Shown here in pieces: positions 10,831-21,589 of a stretch of 64,000 nucleotides of DNA. The notes beneath the pieces are model-generated. The model had not been told where the DNA came from. It ran no database searches and was given only the letters and a program-made list of their open reading frames with translations. The translations under genes were made by a program, and so were the position numbers. Source of the stretch: Tretioscincus oriximinensis (taxonomy: Eukaryota > Chordata > Lepidosauria > Squamata > Gymnophthalmidae); assembly GCA_022410635.1 (NCBI GenBank), contig JAJVDF010000235.1, positions 1,003,062-1,067,061 of the forward strand. The letters are read 5' to 3'. Position 1 is the stretch's first letter. Every line of letters begins with the position of its first letter.

Positions 10831-11404
10831 AGCCCCAACCACGTTTCTCCTCCAAACTGCCACTTTTATTATCTGAACTATACTTTTCCAGAGGAGGATT
10901 CTCAATCTCTACCTTTACCTTACATTTTCCTTCCATTCATTTCAGTTTACCTACAAACANACAGATTTTACCTCAGAATACCTTGCCCCTTGACTCACTT
11001 GATCTCATATAATTCCATCGATTTATACTTTAGAGATCACAAATTTTATGCTCAGACCTCTACTATACACAGCACGAAACCTCAGAGACTGGTTTTCACC
11101 TCCTTACTTTAAATGTACCCTTACTTTACCCAAATGCAGGATTCTAAGCCACACAAATATATAACAACTTGTTAATGGATCTCTTTTGATCCCAGAGAAC
11201 TTACTGGATCTTTCCAAATCCCACAAAATGGCACTAATAATATTGCAGAAAACCAGGGCCTAGGCCCTTGTGACAAACTTATTTATGCAGCTCCATCCTA
11301 TGAGTTTCTGAACTCACTAGCATATAATGTGATAAACAAACTATATTTTTGGACTCAGCAGAACTTTATTAATTCAATATATGATGTTGTTTGATAAACT
11401 TGAG
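10831..11404. other. unassigned AT-rich sequence
   Basis: I see no gene or known repeat. Confidence 0.4.
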
Positions 11405-11545
11405 ACATCGTAACAATGAAGGGAGTGGTGCCAGCAAAGGCAGTAGACAAGAAACAAAAAACCCCACAAGGCTGCTGAAAAAATGTATTGAAAAACAGAA
11501 ATAAAGCCGGATATAAAGTCAAAATAGGGGCTATCTCTGCCCAGT
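11405..11545 (-). mobile_element. unclassified repeat X, 3' part
   Basis: AACAATGAAGGGAGTGGTGC, then GGCTATCTCTGCCCAGTTAT and TTAGAGATTT, match the copy at 38285-38440. It directly abuts the 3' end of the antisense L1 at 11550, so it could be a separate insertion or part of that element's 3' UTR. Confidence 0.55.
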
Positions 11546-11549
11546 TATA

Positions 11550-12568
11550 TTAGAGATTTAATCTTGTATGTGAAGATCCTGTTGCCATTTATTTTTTATA
11601 TTAATTTTAGAATCATATTTATTCTTTATAATAAGTGCATAGATTCTTGCTATTATTCCTTTCTTTTTCTTGGTCCTATCAGTTACAATATTTTCCATTT
11701 CATGGATAGGAATACTCATAAAAATTTTAACCTGTCTACGATTTATATAAGAGTAAAGAGCCAATTCCCCCATCCAATACTGTCTATTGTGGTTAGTAGT
11801 CTGATTTGTTCTATAGAAAAAGGAATACCAGGTCTTGGGAACATGTCTCTCAATNTTTTTATTAAAATAGATTTAATATAATTAGCTAAATATTATTCTC
11901 CCCTTGGATTTATATTCTTAATGAAGCTATTAATATAGGCAAAGGTAATATCTTAGAAGTGTATTTGTGCCAGATTTTCCAAGATGTTTTTAAAGGAGAT
12001 AAGCATATCCTCATTTTAAATTTATCTAATTTATAAACTAAAAAGGAACATTCTCCAGTCTATTTAATATTCTTTCTATCTTATTTGATTTATTTTGTTC
12101 ATCATATTCTAGATCTATCATTTTTACTATTTGCCAAGCTTCATAATATGTGGTTAGACAGGGGAATCCCCAGACAACCCCACTTGAGTGTGAAAAATAA
12201 TTTACATTGGATATCCTGCGATACTTATCATTTAAGCACCATTTTTTTAGCTCGACTTCCCATGTCTTCATCATCTAGGCAGGAATATACCCCGGCACCG
12301 TTTGGAATAAATATGTCATCCTCGGGAGGATCATCATTTTAAGTGCACGTTTCTTAGTTAATATACTCTAATTTTTACTCTGCCACCTGGCAATATTTTT
12401 TTGTAATTTTATTCCAAGTGGTTTTATAATTAACTAGCACCATCTTATCAGGATATCTGGTTAATTTCACACCAAGATATGAGATTTTCTTCTTACCGGT
12501 AATTAAACCTGAAATCTGNTGTATAGTTCTCTGTTCTCTTTTAGTTATATTATACATCAGTAATAATT
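11550..12568 (-). mobile_element. L1 LINE ORF2 C-terminal fragment
   Basis: The minus strand encodes broken C-terminal L1 ORF2 in several frames. KKKISYLGVKLTRYPDKMVL matches the YLGI region after the reverse transcriptase. A segment at about 12260-12360 resembles the L1 'ILP..YLFQT.P..IP' block. LKKWCLNDKYRRISNVNYFS and IIKNKYDSKINIKNKWQQDL follow to the stop at 11558. The copy is 5'-truncated and has frameshifts. Confidence 0.8.
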
Positions 12569-12678
12569 TCTTGCAATTCTTGCTTTTGAATAGCTGGGTT
12601 GGCTAGAGCTACAGGCTAGTGGAAAGAGCTCACCCGTCCTCACATCCGACACAGGGCTTCGAAACCCGATCTCCCATT
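12569..12678 (-). mobile_element. SINE family 2 (tRNA-derived), 5' part
   Basis: The reverse complement contains the B-box-like GGGTTTCGAAGCCCTGTGTC and the body ending in CTAGCCAACCCAGCTATTC, matching the complete + strand copy at 18510-18820. The 5' end of the tRNA-like head is diverged or missing. A real tRNA gene is excluded because no acceptor stem pairing is present. Confidence 0.78.
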
Positions 12679-13950
12679 CGCTTTGAGCCAACTTTGAGAG
12701 CTTGGCTGTGATATATCTCTGGCTGCATCCAATCATAAAAGCATCCAGGAGAGGGCCAGTGAATAGTCGAATGATGGTAGGTCAAGTACCATACCCTGTA
12801 GACTTTTGATCCAAGAGTCAATTTTGGGTTTGTCAGTTAATACGCTGCATTCCAAGAGGATTCTTTGCAGATGTTGCTGTGGTGTTTATGACATAATATC
12901 TCTTCTCACCACAGTCAGATAACTGAAAGTGACCATCAATAAAGACCAAAAAGCAAAGCACTCGCATGTGTTATTTCATGGGGGAAGTAAGTCAAGCATC
13001 ACATATGCAAGAAACTTGGCCAAATAACACACATTAAACCTGATTGTGTCTCAGTATTTTCCCAGGTGGTTTTGCATACAGATGTTACTAGGGCATTTAC
13101 AATACAGGGGAAAATGGGGAGGGGGCAACCTCTCTGTGAACTAAATCGTATCTGGACCATGGAGACCCATGCTCAAGTTCTCTGTGGCACAGTTTCCTTG
13201 AGCAATTTTTATAAACACTTCCTAAACACTTTATGAGCTATGAAAACAGTTGGGGGAAACTGTGCAGCCACATAAAGGTCACATGCTAAGTACATTGCTG
13301 GAAAATTATCGAGAAGGATTGGGAACTGGAGATCACAATGACAAATGTTGTGGACATAAGACAACAACCTCCTACTTTGACATTTCCCACTGTAGTTTTA
13401 AACATCTGCGTTATGCTCTGTGATACTCTCCCTCCCTCCCACCCTCTCTCGGTTTCTCTCTCTCACACATACACCCTTCAGTCACACTACATGTGACTTA
13501 ATTCACATTGTTTAAATTTAAGATCATAAATAATAGATCTTAGGAAGTAAACAGGCTGGATCGTTGGTCTATAACCCAATTTGCCTTCATACTGTTTCTG
13601 GTCAAGATTACAGGAAGGTTATAAGTTTGAGGGGGGGATCTTAAAACAAATATTGGTTTTCTGAGATATGGCCTGCTACTTCCCTATTTGCCATCAACTA
13701 TGAAGTTCTTATTGCTACAGTTTTGCTGCCTTGTTTTGTATTAAATATAGTTTCTTCTTGAAGTAGCATTTGAGAATGAAGATATGGGGACAACAATGAT
13801 GAAAGACTCGTAGAAAAAATTAGATAAATCCGAAATGAGAGCAAAAGAGTATATCTCATAATAAAACTAATATAAGACACTGAATTTTGCTAGCAGGAAT
13901 ACTTTTCATATATTGCATGAACTTATATTTAATCATATCAGGAACACAAC
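12679..13950. other. unassigned sequence
   Basis: No gene or repeat family is recognised. A short CT-rich patch lies at 13425-13475. Confidence 0.4.
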
Positions 13951-13963
13951 ATTATTATGTCAT

Positions 13964-14063
13964 TTTCAGAGAAATAGCCGTATTAGTCCAGTAGAAAGTC
14001 CAGCAAAGAGGCCAGTAGCACTTTGAGACTAACTTCTCAAGTGCTACTGGCCTCTTTGCTGGA
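13964..14063. mobile_element. Penelope-like tail, 100-bp head-to-head pair with 13-bp TSD
   Basis: A minus unit beginning TTTCAGAGAAATAGCCGTAT is joined to a short plus unit ending GCCTCTTTGCTGG. The arms pair as a hairpin (CCAGCAAAGAGGCCAGTAGC with its complement). The perfect duplication ATTATTATGTCAT flanks it at 13951-13963 and 14064-14076. Both units are truncated before the hammerhead-like core. The perfect duplication shows a single integration event of an already inverted product. Confidence 0.78.
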
Positions 14064-14135
14064 ATTATTATGTCATGTCAGCCTTGCAGATTCATTATTT
14101 GTTCAAATCTCATAGCTTTGTCCTTTTTGGATCAT

Positions 14136-14480
14136 AGAATCGTAGTGTAGGAGGGACCTCCAGGGTCATCGGGTCCAACCTCCTGCTCAATGCAAGATTC
14201 ATTAAACCATTCCAGACAAATGATTGTCCAGTGTCTGTTTGAAGACTTCCAGCAAAGGCAAACTCACCACCTCCTGTGGCAACCTATTCCACTGGTTTAT
14301 CACCCTGTTAGAAAGTTTTTTCTGATATCTAATCTAAATCTACTCCTTTGCAGTTTCATCCCATTGTTTCTAGTCCTTCCATATGCTAATGAGTACAATG
14401 CTGATCTCTCTGCACTGTGACAGCTCTTCAGATATTTGTACACAGCTATCAGGTCTCCTCTCAGTCTTTGGTATATCTGC
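14136..14480 (-). mobile_element. CR1 LINE (TTCTATG type) 3' end
   Basis: The reverse complement ends in GGAGGTCCCTCC and then CTACGATTCTATGAT, the avian/reptile CR1 type of terminus. It carries the conserved C-terminal coding block: the minus strand encodes RRPDSCVQISEELSQ-like remnants of the RRGDLIAVYKYLKS segment, with frameshifts. Confidence 0.85.
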
Positions 14481-14504
14481 CTTTGGGTATAGAGCAGAAT
14501 GTAG

Positions 14505-14625
14505 ATTTCTACCCCTTCCCCTTTCTTTCTTTTCTTTCTCTTTTTTCTCCTCCTCTTTTTCCTCCACTTCTTCTTCTTCCTTCTCTCTTTCTCTTCCTCC
14601 TCCTCATCTTCCTCCACATTTATTT
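14505..14625. repeat. CTT/CCT polypyrimidine tract
   Basis: Runs of TTTCTT and CTCCTCC on the + strand directly follow the CR1 fragment. The Lys/Glu-rich open frame on the minus strand (14300-14617) is partly CR1 and partly this tract. Confidence 0.88.
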
Positions 14626-15025
14626 ATATAACTGGCTCTTATCTAATTTTGTAATGGAAGCTGTTTTACTTTTTTAAAATGTGCCTTTAAAAATGTTCAT
14701 GTTCTGCAAACTAAAAGGCAAGGGACAGTTTAAATTTTCATTTTTTAATATTTTGTAACATTTATAATAAAATTGTAAAAACAATTATGTTATTTTTTTC
14801 TGCATCAAAAATTTACCTTAACAAAAATAGAAGAAAGAAATTCATTATGTTATAACAAGTTTACAGAATATAGTTACAACAGGCCATACAACAGGTCATC
14901 CTGCAGAAATACAAATTAAATAATTTCTGATAAAAGACATTAGACAGTCTTTTGTATTTAAATGACATAAGAATTATGATATCTCAAGGAGAAGGTCACG
15001 TCGACATGGTTATTTATTTTTATTT
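14626..15025. other. unassigned AT-rich sequence
   Basis: AT-rich and without recognisable features, up to the L2-like tail at 15026. Confidence 0.4.
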
Positions 15026-15281
15026 ATATTTTAGTTATTTTATTTATCTGCCTTATACCCAAAGGCAGATATACTCAGGGCNGATTACAATTAAAAAATG
15101 ATAAAAACAAATTAAAATAGAGCAATTTTTAAAATACAATAGTCTAAAAATACAAGAGTGCCTTCAAGAGGCAGGGAATATTTGGCTCAGGGAAAGGAGA
15201 GGGTGCTGTGTCTTCTCCAGGCATCTGATTGAGTACTGTGAAGGTGCCTGGCAGAAGGGAGAGAATTCCACAAGCTGGGGG
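15026..15281 (-). mobile_element. L2-like LINE 3' end (part 1, split by CR1)
   Basis: On the minus strand this ends in GCCCTGAGTATATCTGCC and then GGGTATAAGGCAGATAAATA, a diverged form of the L2-like tail. It continues at 15853-16195 beyond an inserted CR1. The parallel, uninterrupted copy at 21590-21990 shows that the break falls inside CCTGGGGGCTGTCACAG. Confidence 0.72.
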
Positions 15282-15852
15282 AATTTGTTCAATTCTGGTC
15301 ACCACATCTCAAGAGGGATATTTTGGAACTAGAGAAGGTACAGAAAAGGGCAACAGAAATGATCAAGGGTCTGGAGCACCTCCCTTATGAAGTCAGGCTG
15401 CAACGTCTGGGCCTCTTTAGCCTCGAAAGGCGACGTTTGAGGGGTGATCTGATTGAAGTATACAAAATCATGCATGGGATGGACAGGCTGAATAGAGAAA
15501 AAATGTTTCCTCTATCACACAACACAAGGACCAGAGGGCACTCCTTAAAACTATTGGGTAGAAAAGTGAGAACAGACAAAGTATTTTTTCACCCAGAGGG
15601 TCATCAGCCTGTGGAATTTATTTCCTGAAGAGGTGGTGGTAGCTAACAGCTTGGATAGTTTCAAGACAGGACTAGACAGGTTTATGGGCACCAAGGGTAT
15701 AAATGGGTACTAGAATGGATGTCTGGATATTTTGCTTTCCTCTGTTTGGACTGCCCAGGTACATCTGGTGGGCCTATGTGTGAGACAGAATGCTGGACTT
15801 GATGGGCTGTGGCCTTATCCAGTATGGCTCTTCTTAGATTCTTATGTTCTTG
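15282..15852 (+). mobile_element. CR1 LINE (TTCTTATG type), 5'-truncated, nested in L2
   Basis: The frame at 15323-15628 encodes ELEKVQKRATEMIKGLEHLP, then RLQRLGLFSLERRRLRGDLI and HNTRTRGHSLKLLGRKVRTD, the C-terminal part of CR1 ORF2. The 3' UTR ends in TCTTAGATTCTTATGTTCTT. A short duplication TGGGGG lies at each side (15276-15281 and 15853-15858). Coding is kept for about 100 codons and then shifts frame near 15600, so it is a fairly young but inactive copy. Confidence 0.92.
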
Positions 15853-16195
15853 TGGGGGCTTTCACAGAGAAGACTCTCTCATATGTCCACACATGTTTGA
15901 CTAGTAAAGGTGGTGGGGCTGTCAGGAAAGCCTCATCAGAAGATCTTTGGGTGCAGGCAGGTACTTATGGGAGGATTTGTTCCTTTAAATATTGGGGGGC
16001 CAAGTCATTTAGGGCCTTGTAAGTCAAGGATAGAACATTGGATTGGGCATGGTAGTGAATGCAGTTCTTTAGGGACTGGGCAATGTGTGTCTGACCAGCT
16101 GTACCAGTCAGCAGCCTCACTACCAACTTCTGTAGCAGCTGCACTGTAATTTGGCCAATTTCCTAAAGAGCCAAGAGCAGGTAGATGTTGCATAA
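15853..16195 (-). mobile_element. L2-like LINE (part 2)
   Basis: This continues the interrupted L2-like copy. GGGCTTTCACAGAGAAG, then CTCATCAGAAGATCTTTGGG and TTTAGGGCCTTGTAAGTCAA, align with 21776-21960 (GGGCTGTCACAGAGAATCT, CTCATCAGAACATCTTAGTG, TTGAGGCCTTGTACATCAA). Minus-strand translations give decayed RT C-terminal and linker sequence only. Confidence 0.7.
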
Positions 16196-16585
16196 GAAGT
16201 GACGTGGCCATAGATAATACTGCACACTTTTTATTGGAATGTTCACCTTTTTCAGAAGTAAGGCAACCATTTTTAGCTCATCTTTTGTATGCCCACTGGT
16301 CTCTTAATAAGGAGGCTCAAGTCCATATGCTACTCTAGGGATTGGACAGGTCCACTATCATCGGACTTAACCTATACATTTTCAGGGCTTCCAGAATCCG
16401 ACTAAAGTTCTGGGAGCAAGCTCTCCTGTCTTGAGGACTATTGCCTGCTGATTCTAGATCAAGGTGTTGTCACTTATTTGCCTGACTGGTTTTTATTTTT
16501 AATTGGTGCTATTTGTATAATTAGCTATTTGTTATTTTTATTCTAGTTCAATTTGTTTTATAAAGGACTAATCAATAAATCAAAT
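16196..16585 (+). mobile_element. LINE-like 3' end, clade uncertain
   Basis: Broken + strand translation (DNTAHFLLECSPFSEVRQPF and following) resembles the zinc-knuckle-like 'AEH.L..C' tail of several LINE ORF2 proteins. The sequence ends in GGACTAATCAATAAATCAAA, a simple LINE-type 3' terminus. Clade not determined. Confidence 0.45.
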
Positions 16586-16599
16586 CTATCCACTCATGG

Positions 16600-17010
16600 T
16601 GCACAGTGGCTGCCATGTTGTGTGCGGCCCTGAGTGAGTGACAGAAGAGTGGGGGCAGGAACTTTGGACGGGAATCTGCCTCCTTAAACCTCCTCCTGCC
16701 CTCTCCTGCCTCCCACCACCACGGCTGCTTTGGCCACTTGTCAAGCCAATATTTTAGCAAATGCCATGCTAGGGGGGACCTAGCTGTTACCAGCTTGCCA
16801 AGCACAAAGCCCATTTTCTATTGTTGGCTTTGGCCACCACTTGGCAAGACACTGGCTTACTAAATACTGGCCAAAGCCACAGAGTGGGAACCCACCTTTC
16901 CCCTCCACTACTTTGGTAAAACCCAAGCCCACATTTGCAGACTTTTCTACCAGCCAGAAATAAGACTTCATTTAAATATGTTCTGATAACAGCAAATAAC
17001 AACCTCTCCA
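16600..17010. other. GC-richer block with short local repeats
   Basis: Positions 16720-16890 repeat variants of TTTGGCCAC(CA)CTTG(T/G)CAAG. Several 60-80-codon minus-strand open frames overlap here, but none shows a recognisable domain. This could be an old unclassified repeat. Confidence 0.35.
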
Positions 17011-17059
17011 CAAGTTCCTTTCTGATGCTTAGTTGTGGCCCTTTCTGTACTAGACTTTA

Positions 17060-17235
17060 TTTTGGNTTATAACCTCTTTAAGCTGACCATTGGGTGAAAA
17101 AATATCATTTTTCTTCCTACTTTTAGATATTATTTTGATACTGTTTTTAATGTCAGTTTTGTATAGTTTTTTTTTATTGTTGGCCACCNTGAGACCTTCG
17201 GGTATAGGGCATGTATAAATATAAATAAAAGAACT
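17060..17235 (+). mobile_element. L2-like LINE 3' UTR tail
   Basis: AGATATTATTTTGATACTGT, then TTGTTGGCCACC and GAGACCTTCGGGTATAGGGC, ending in (TAAA)n. This matches the ends of the L2 copies at 19440, 46107 and 61768. It is a very short 5'-truncated copy. Confidence 0.8.
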
Positions 17236-17265
17236 TGGAATATTAGCTTACCAGGGAAGCAAATG

Positions 17266-17345
17266 GAACCTGCCATAGCCTACAACACCATGCAGGCTCC
17301 TACAACACCATGCATAGCCTACAACACCAGGCAGGCTCCTATGTC
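17266..17345. repeat. short local repeat (GCCTACAACACCATGC units)
   Basis: TAGCCTACAACACCATGCAG, CTCCTACAACACCATGCA and TAGCCTACAACACCAGGCAG occur in tandem. The palindrome at 47517-47640 contains a related GCCTGCCATAGCCTACACTA. Confidence 0.6.
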
Positions 17346-18509
17346 AAATTATATCTCCAAATAAAGTTGAGCGCATTTTGTTAATTATTTAGTTTTCAAA
17401 AACAGTGTAACATTATTGTGGGTTTATTTTCGAGTGCTAGTTTCAAAAACAATTCCAACTTGTGTTTTTTGGCTTTCTCATCATTGCTTTTATGTAGATC
17501 AATGCAAATGCTGTAATTCACCCTGAATGATCTTTCTCCGGAAATCCAAATGGAGTACTAAGAAATGAGGAAAGAGAAGAGGAAAGGATTCCCTTGAGTA
17601 AAGTCGAATGAAGTGTAGCATCTATCACCCTGCATCAATCATCAATAAAAATGCAAGGGAGTGGTTTTATATGTATTCATGGCTTAGAAGCTGCTGCACA
17701 GGAANTGTCAGAGGCAGGCAAGACTGGTTTCCTCCAAGTATTCCACGTCCAGATAATGCCAAAAAATGTTGTTATATGATACACCTGTCTAAAACAGCCC
17801 TCTCCGCACAGCTGCAAATTCACTGGCAACGAACTCGGCTTTTGATAGTATCAAGAGGGAATAGACTTCATGCATACAAATGGATTCAACTGGACTTGCT
17901 TTTCATTGATTTAGTTACGATTCTGCACACAAATCCATCTGTCAGCGAATAATGAGAGACAGTTGATAAATGTTGCTTGCAGGGGCAGTATTGCCTATTG
18001 TATTGTGAGGCCGTATTTGTCTTGGCCTTCAGAAATGTATCTCAGGCAATTTGAAAGACAACAAATGTAAGAGAGATGGAAACAAATGCAATGGGATTTG
18101 AGAGATCTGAGGGTGTCTCCTTCAGAAAAACCCGCTGACTGTGTCCCAACCGTCTCATTACAGTCTGGATTATTTCTTCCTCATCTTCTGGGAGACAAAT
18201 GAAGCTTCTGCAATGAATTTTACTTTTCTAGTTGGCCAGTAAGGTATTTTCACTGGTACTTTGAGAGCTGGCAGGTTGCTTGATATTCCATCACAGACTT
18301 CAACCTGCGTGGGAACGTGTCCTTGTCTTTGAAATATTACTGAGAGAGAAATTGAAGTGGGCCACGTGAACTGGAAGAACGCAAATAATAATTTGGATGT
18401 TTTAAATTATGCCTATTTGTCCCATTCATAGAACTTAGAAGAATTCTATTTCCCTGGCAGTTGAAGACATGATTTGTTTGGAGTAGGGGACAGTGTGGCA
18501 TCTTAAAGC
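17346..18509. other. repeat-poor block without recognised features
   Basis: No interspersed repeat is recognised over about 1.15 kb, unusual for this window. A 114-codon open frame lies at 17608-17952 (+) but has no recognisable domain, and splice structure cannot be confirmed. The block is a candidate for conserved non-coding sequence. Confidence 0.4.
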
Positions 18510-18820
18510 AGGCATGGATAGCTCAGTCGCTTAGGAATTCGTCTCTCGCCTGGGAGATGGGGTTTCGAAGCCCTGTGTGGGACGTGGGGAGAGGTGAGCA
18601 CCTTCCACTATCCTGTAGCTCTAGCCAATCCAGCTATTCGAAAGCATGAATTGCAAGAAATTGCAACTGACTGCAAGTAGATACATGGGAACCACCATAG
18701 CCTGGTGGGGAAGATAGAACGGAAGCCTTCGGGCAAAATATATCCTTGTAAGCCATTTTGAATTCCTTTGAAAGGTGAGAAAAGCGGTGTATAAGAACCA
18801 AGTTCTTCTTCTTCTTCTGC
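18510..18820 (+). mobile_element. SINE family 2 (tRNA-derived), near full length
   Basis: The tRNA-like head has an A box (GGATAGCTCAGTCGCTTAGG) and a B box (GGGGTTTCGAAGCCC). The body has AATTGCAAGAAATTGCAAC, GGAAGCCTTCGGGCAAAATA and AAAAGCGGTGTATAAGAACC, ending in a (TTC)n tail. About 310 bp. Fragments of the same family lie at 12569-12678, 23080-23165 and 48565-48836. The tail differs from SINE family 1, so it may use a different LINE partner. Confidence 0.83.
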
Positions 18821-19101
18821 ACTTGTTTTGTTGGATTATACTATGTTCATATGCAAGTCAGTTGTGCCTCCCTGAGAATAACATGTGAAGACTTGGGATT
18901 GGATCCTTGCTATCATCTGCCTGGTGTGGCCTATGTTCATTTGACAAATCCACTGCGTGGCCCCATTCTCTCCCTGCCCTGTGTGTCTGTTGAAATGGAG
19001 GGCACACGTGGCAGGGAAAAGAAAAAACAGCAACTATATCTAAATCTGCTTCACTGTTTTCTATTTAGGACCCCACACGTTTCAATTGGGATGCAAACTT
19101 A
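18821..19101. other. unassigned sequence
   Basis: No repeat or gene recognised between the SINE and the CR1 fragment. Confidence 0.4.
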
Positions 19102-19385
19102 TCATAGAATCATAAATTTGGAAGGGAACTCCAGGATCATCAAGTCAACCCCTTTGCTCAACACAGGATTCACTAAACCAGTCCAGCCTCTATTTGATTA
19201 CTTCCAGCGAAGGAGAACTCACCACCTCCTGTGGCAACCTATTCCACTGGTTTAGCCACCCTTACTGACAGAAGGTTTTTCTGTTACTTAATCTGAATCT
19301 ACTTCCTTGCAGTTTCACCCCATTTTTTATAGTCTTTCCATGTGCCACTGAGAACAAAGCTGAACTCTGGAAAGTGTCGCCTTAG
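19102..19385 (-). mobile_element. CR1 LINE (TTCTATG type) 3' end
   Basis: It begins with ATCATAGAATCATAAATTTG and continues through CACCACCTCCTGTGGCAACC and CTATTCCACTGGTTTAGCCA. It parallels the copy at 14136-14480 nearly block for block. The direction is minus. Confidence 0.85.
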
Positions 19386-19439
19386 GCCTCTCCAGGTCCC
19401 ATTCTTAGAAAAGCCCAGTGCGGAAAGGACTTTGGTTCA

Positions 19440-19985
19440 GTTTGCCTGCAATTAAAAATAAGATTCTGAATAGGGATGATCTGACCACAGTAATCTATGC
19501 TCCAGTAAAATCCAGATTAGACTGCCCTTAAAAATGGTTCAGAACCTGCAATTAGTGAACAACACAGCAGTTAGACTGTCAACTGAAACAACTGGCCAGA
19601 TACACTCATCTCGTTGATCTGGCTGCCAATTTACTACCGAGCCCAGTTCAAGATGTCAACTTTAACTAATAAGGCCCTAAATAAATTGAGCTTCAAATAC
19701 CAAAAGGAACACCTTCTCCCATATCAGTCTTCTCGTGCCTTAGATTTGCAGGGGAGGCCTTCCTGGTTGTACCACCTCTCCCAACTCTAAAGGGATTGGC
19801 AACCTGCGGCAGGGCCATCTCTGTGGTTTCCTCCAGACTATGGAATAGTCTCTCCCTTGAGGTGCATCAGTCACTATCTCTGTATTCTTTTGGAAGATCT
19901 TTNAAAATCTTTTTCTTTTGTTGTTGGCTGCCTTGAGACTTTCAAGTATAGGGCGGGCTATGATATATAAATAAATAGAACTGGA
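19440..19985 (+). mobile_element. L2-like LINE 3' end
   Basis: Decayed + strand coding for the C-terminal L2 RT region: ATCTGGCTGCCAATTTACTA (LxWLPxxYR), then AGGAACACCTTCTCCCATAT (KEHLLPYQ) and AGACTATGGAATAGTCTCTC (RLWNSLPLE). The 3' tail TTGAGACTTTCAAGTATAGG is followed by TAAATAAATA. Frames are interrupted. Confidence 0.85.
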
Positions 19986-20557
19986 ATCAAGGGTAATGCA
20001 ATCAGACAAGCAGAATTTTGCATTAAAGGAACTAAATTTCATTTCCTGGCTGGCTATATCACCATACATAAATTACTAGTCTAGTTGTAGGAGATTTTTA
20101 AAAACAACAACAACACAACAACTTGTTTTCTTTGCTATCTCAGTTCTTTGTCTCCTTAATAGAATTTTTAAAAGAACCTTAACTGAGCAGCAAAATCCAA
20201 AGTGTAATGCACTCACTGAGGCAAAAGCACTCCCTCATTTTCAGGAATGACAATAGCATTTGTTGCTTAACGTTACTTACCTTCTCACTAGTGGGTTAGC
20301 TTCACATGATTGACACTTTGCTTTACTAAGGAGAGACGCAGCTGCATTCAGAAAATTAGTTTTTAATCCAAAACACTGCTTTGCCTCATTCATGGGCTGC
20401 AGCTGCGATTTTCCTAACAGGCTCCATTCTCCTACTTTAGCAAACTGCCAATCACCTGAAGTTGGATGCTCTTCAGAAGATAAATAACTTTAGCAGATCA
20501 TTTTTTTAAAAGATTCTGCAACAATAGAAGGTGCTATTAACTAACTTTGAGCCCAAT
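19986..20557. other. unassigned AT-rich sequence
   Basis: No gene or repeat recognised. A (CAA)n patch lies near 20103-20120. Confidence 0.4.
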
Positions 20558-20560
20558 TTA

Positions 20561-20974
20561 GGCTGAGTGCACCCAGCTATCTTCTACTTCATTCGGAGCG
20601 CAAACAGGAAGTCTCAGGCACATGTGCTAAGCGATTTTCAGTAGCCAACCCGCAATAAACACTATCATGGAATAAACTATTGCTCAGATATTCAGACATC
20701 GTTCCAGAGAATCACCCTACTCTTGGCAAACATATGCATGTGTACAAATCAGATGTGAGATGTTAAAACAAGTGAGAATGTGGCAGTTGTTTATATCGGT
20801 GGTTGCGAATAAAACAAAAAAATTCTCGGACTGTACTGCAATGAGATCAATGAGCAATGTTATGGAGCTGGGGCACTGGTCACAGAATATACACGTTTGG
20901 TGTGCACAGACACACAATTGCTATTTTCCAGATTATAGCTTTGTAGTGTTTTTTAAGTCATCGTGTGCACGTCA
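20561..20974. mobile_element. Harbinger-like MITE
   Basis: The left end GGCTGAGTGCACCCAGC follows TTA (20558-20560). The interior TCAGATGTGAGATGTTAAAA, CTCGGACTGTACTGCAATGA and GGTTTGGTGTGCACAGAC-like blocks match the copy at 51740-52595. The right end CGTGTGCACGTC is decayed. No transposase is encoded. Confidence 0.68.
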
Positions 20975-21284
20975 TGTGCACTTTCTTGGTTGTTCCAGAA
21001 AGTGGCCAAATTCTGGAAAGATGACATTCAAGAGGTGTTCTGATTGAAGGTGCATAAATCAGGATAAGGTGAACAGATTTTTTCCCCTAGGAACAGGTCA
21101 TTCCTTGTAACTGTTTNTTTGTTTGTGGCCAAGGTGAAGTCTAGACATCCCTCCACACAAATGCTAACTTGCTGTCAATATTTGATTTGTTTACCTCTTA
21201 CTCTCACAGTTTCTTATCAAAACTATCTGTACATCAAAGGCTTTCAGCAATAACCATATATGCTGATTTGATAGTAGATTTTCC

Positions 21285-21362
21285 CAAGATTGACCCCAGA
21301 TTAAATCAAGATTGACCCAAGACTGTCCTAAAATCAAATCAAGATTGATCCAAAATTTGATA
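21285..21362. repeat. short minisatellite (AAGATTGACCC units)
   Basis: Degenerate repeats of AAATCAAGATTGACCCAAGA are arranged two to three times, giving a minus-strand peptide repeat (NLDLILGQSWVNLDLIWGQS). It is a local tandem repeat, not a gene. Confidence 0.65.
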
Positions 21363-21589
21363 ACCCGGGGCGGCAAATGCAATAGAAATTATTCTTCTAG
21401 TACATTATTGACAGCCTGTGTCTTTCCTCCCCTAACAGTATATCCCTATTATGATTAGCAGCCACGAATGGAAAAGTAAAAATACAGAGAAAAACCATCG
21501 CTTAAACAATTTTTATATTCATTCCATAAAGTATCTACTGAACATGGCTTCTTAAACCCAATCAAATATGTAGTCAATACTCTTTCTTA

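Noticed and set aside
12569..12678. tRNA gene on the minus strand
   Set aside because: A B-box-like motif is present, but no cloverleaf pairing, and the sequence continues into the SINE family 2 body.
14300..14617. Lys/Glu-rich 105-codon protein
   Set aside because: Half is antisense CR1 coding and half is a CTT tract; not a gene.
17608..17952. 114-codon open frame as an exon
   Set aside because: No domain recognised, contains an undetermined base, and lacks clear splice signals; kept only as part of a block to check for conservation.
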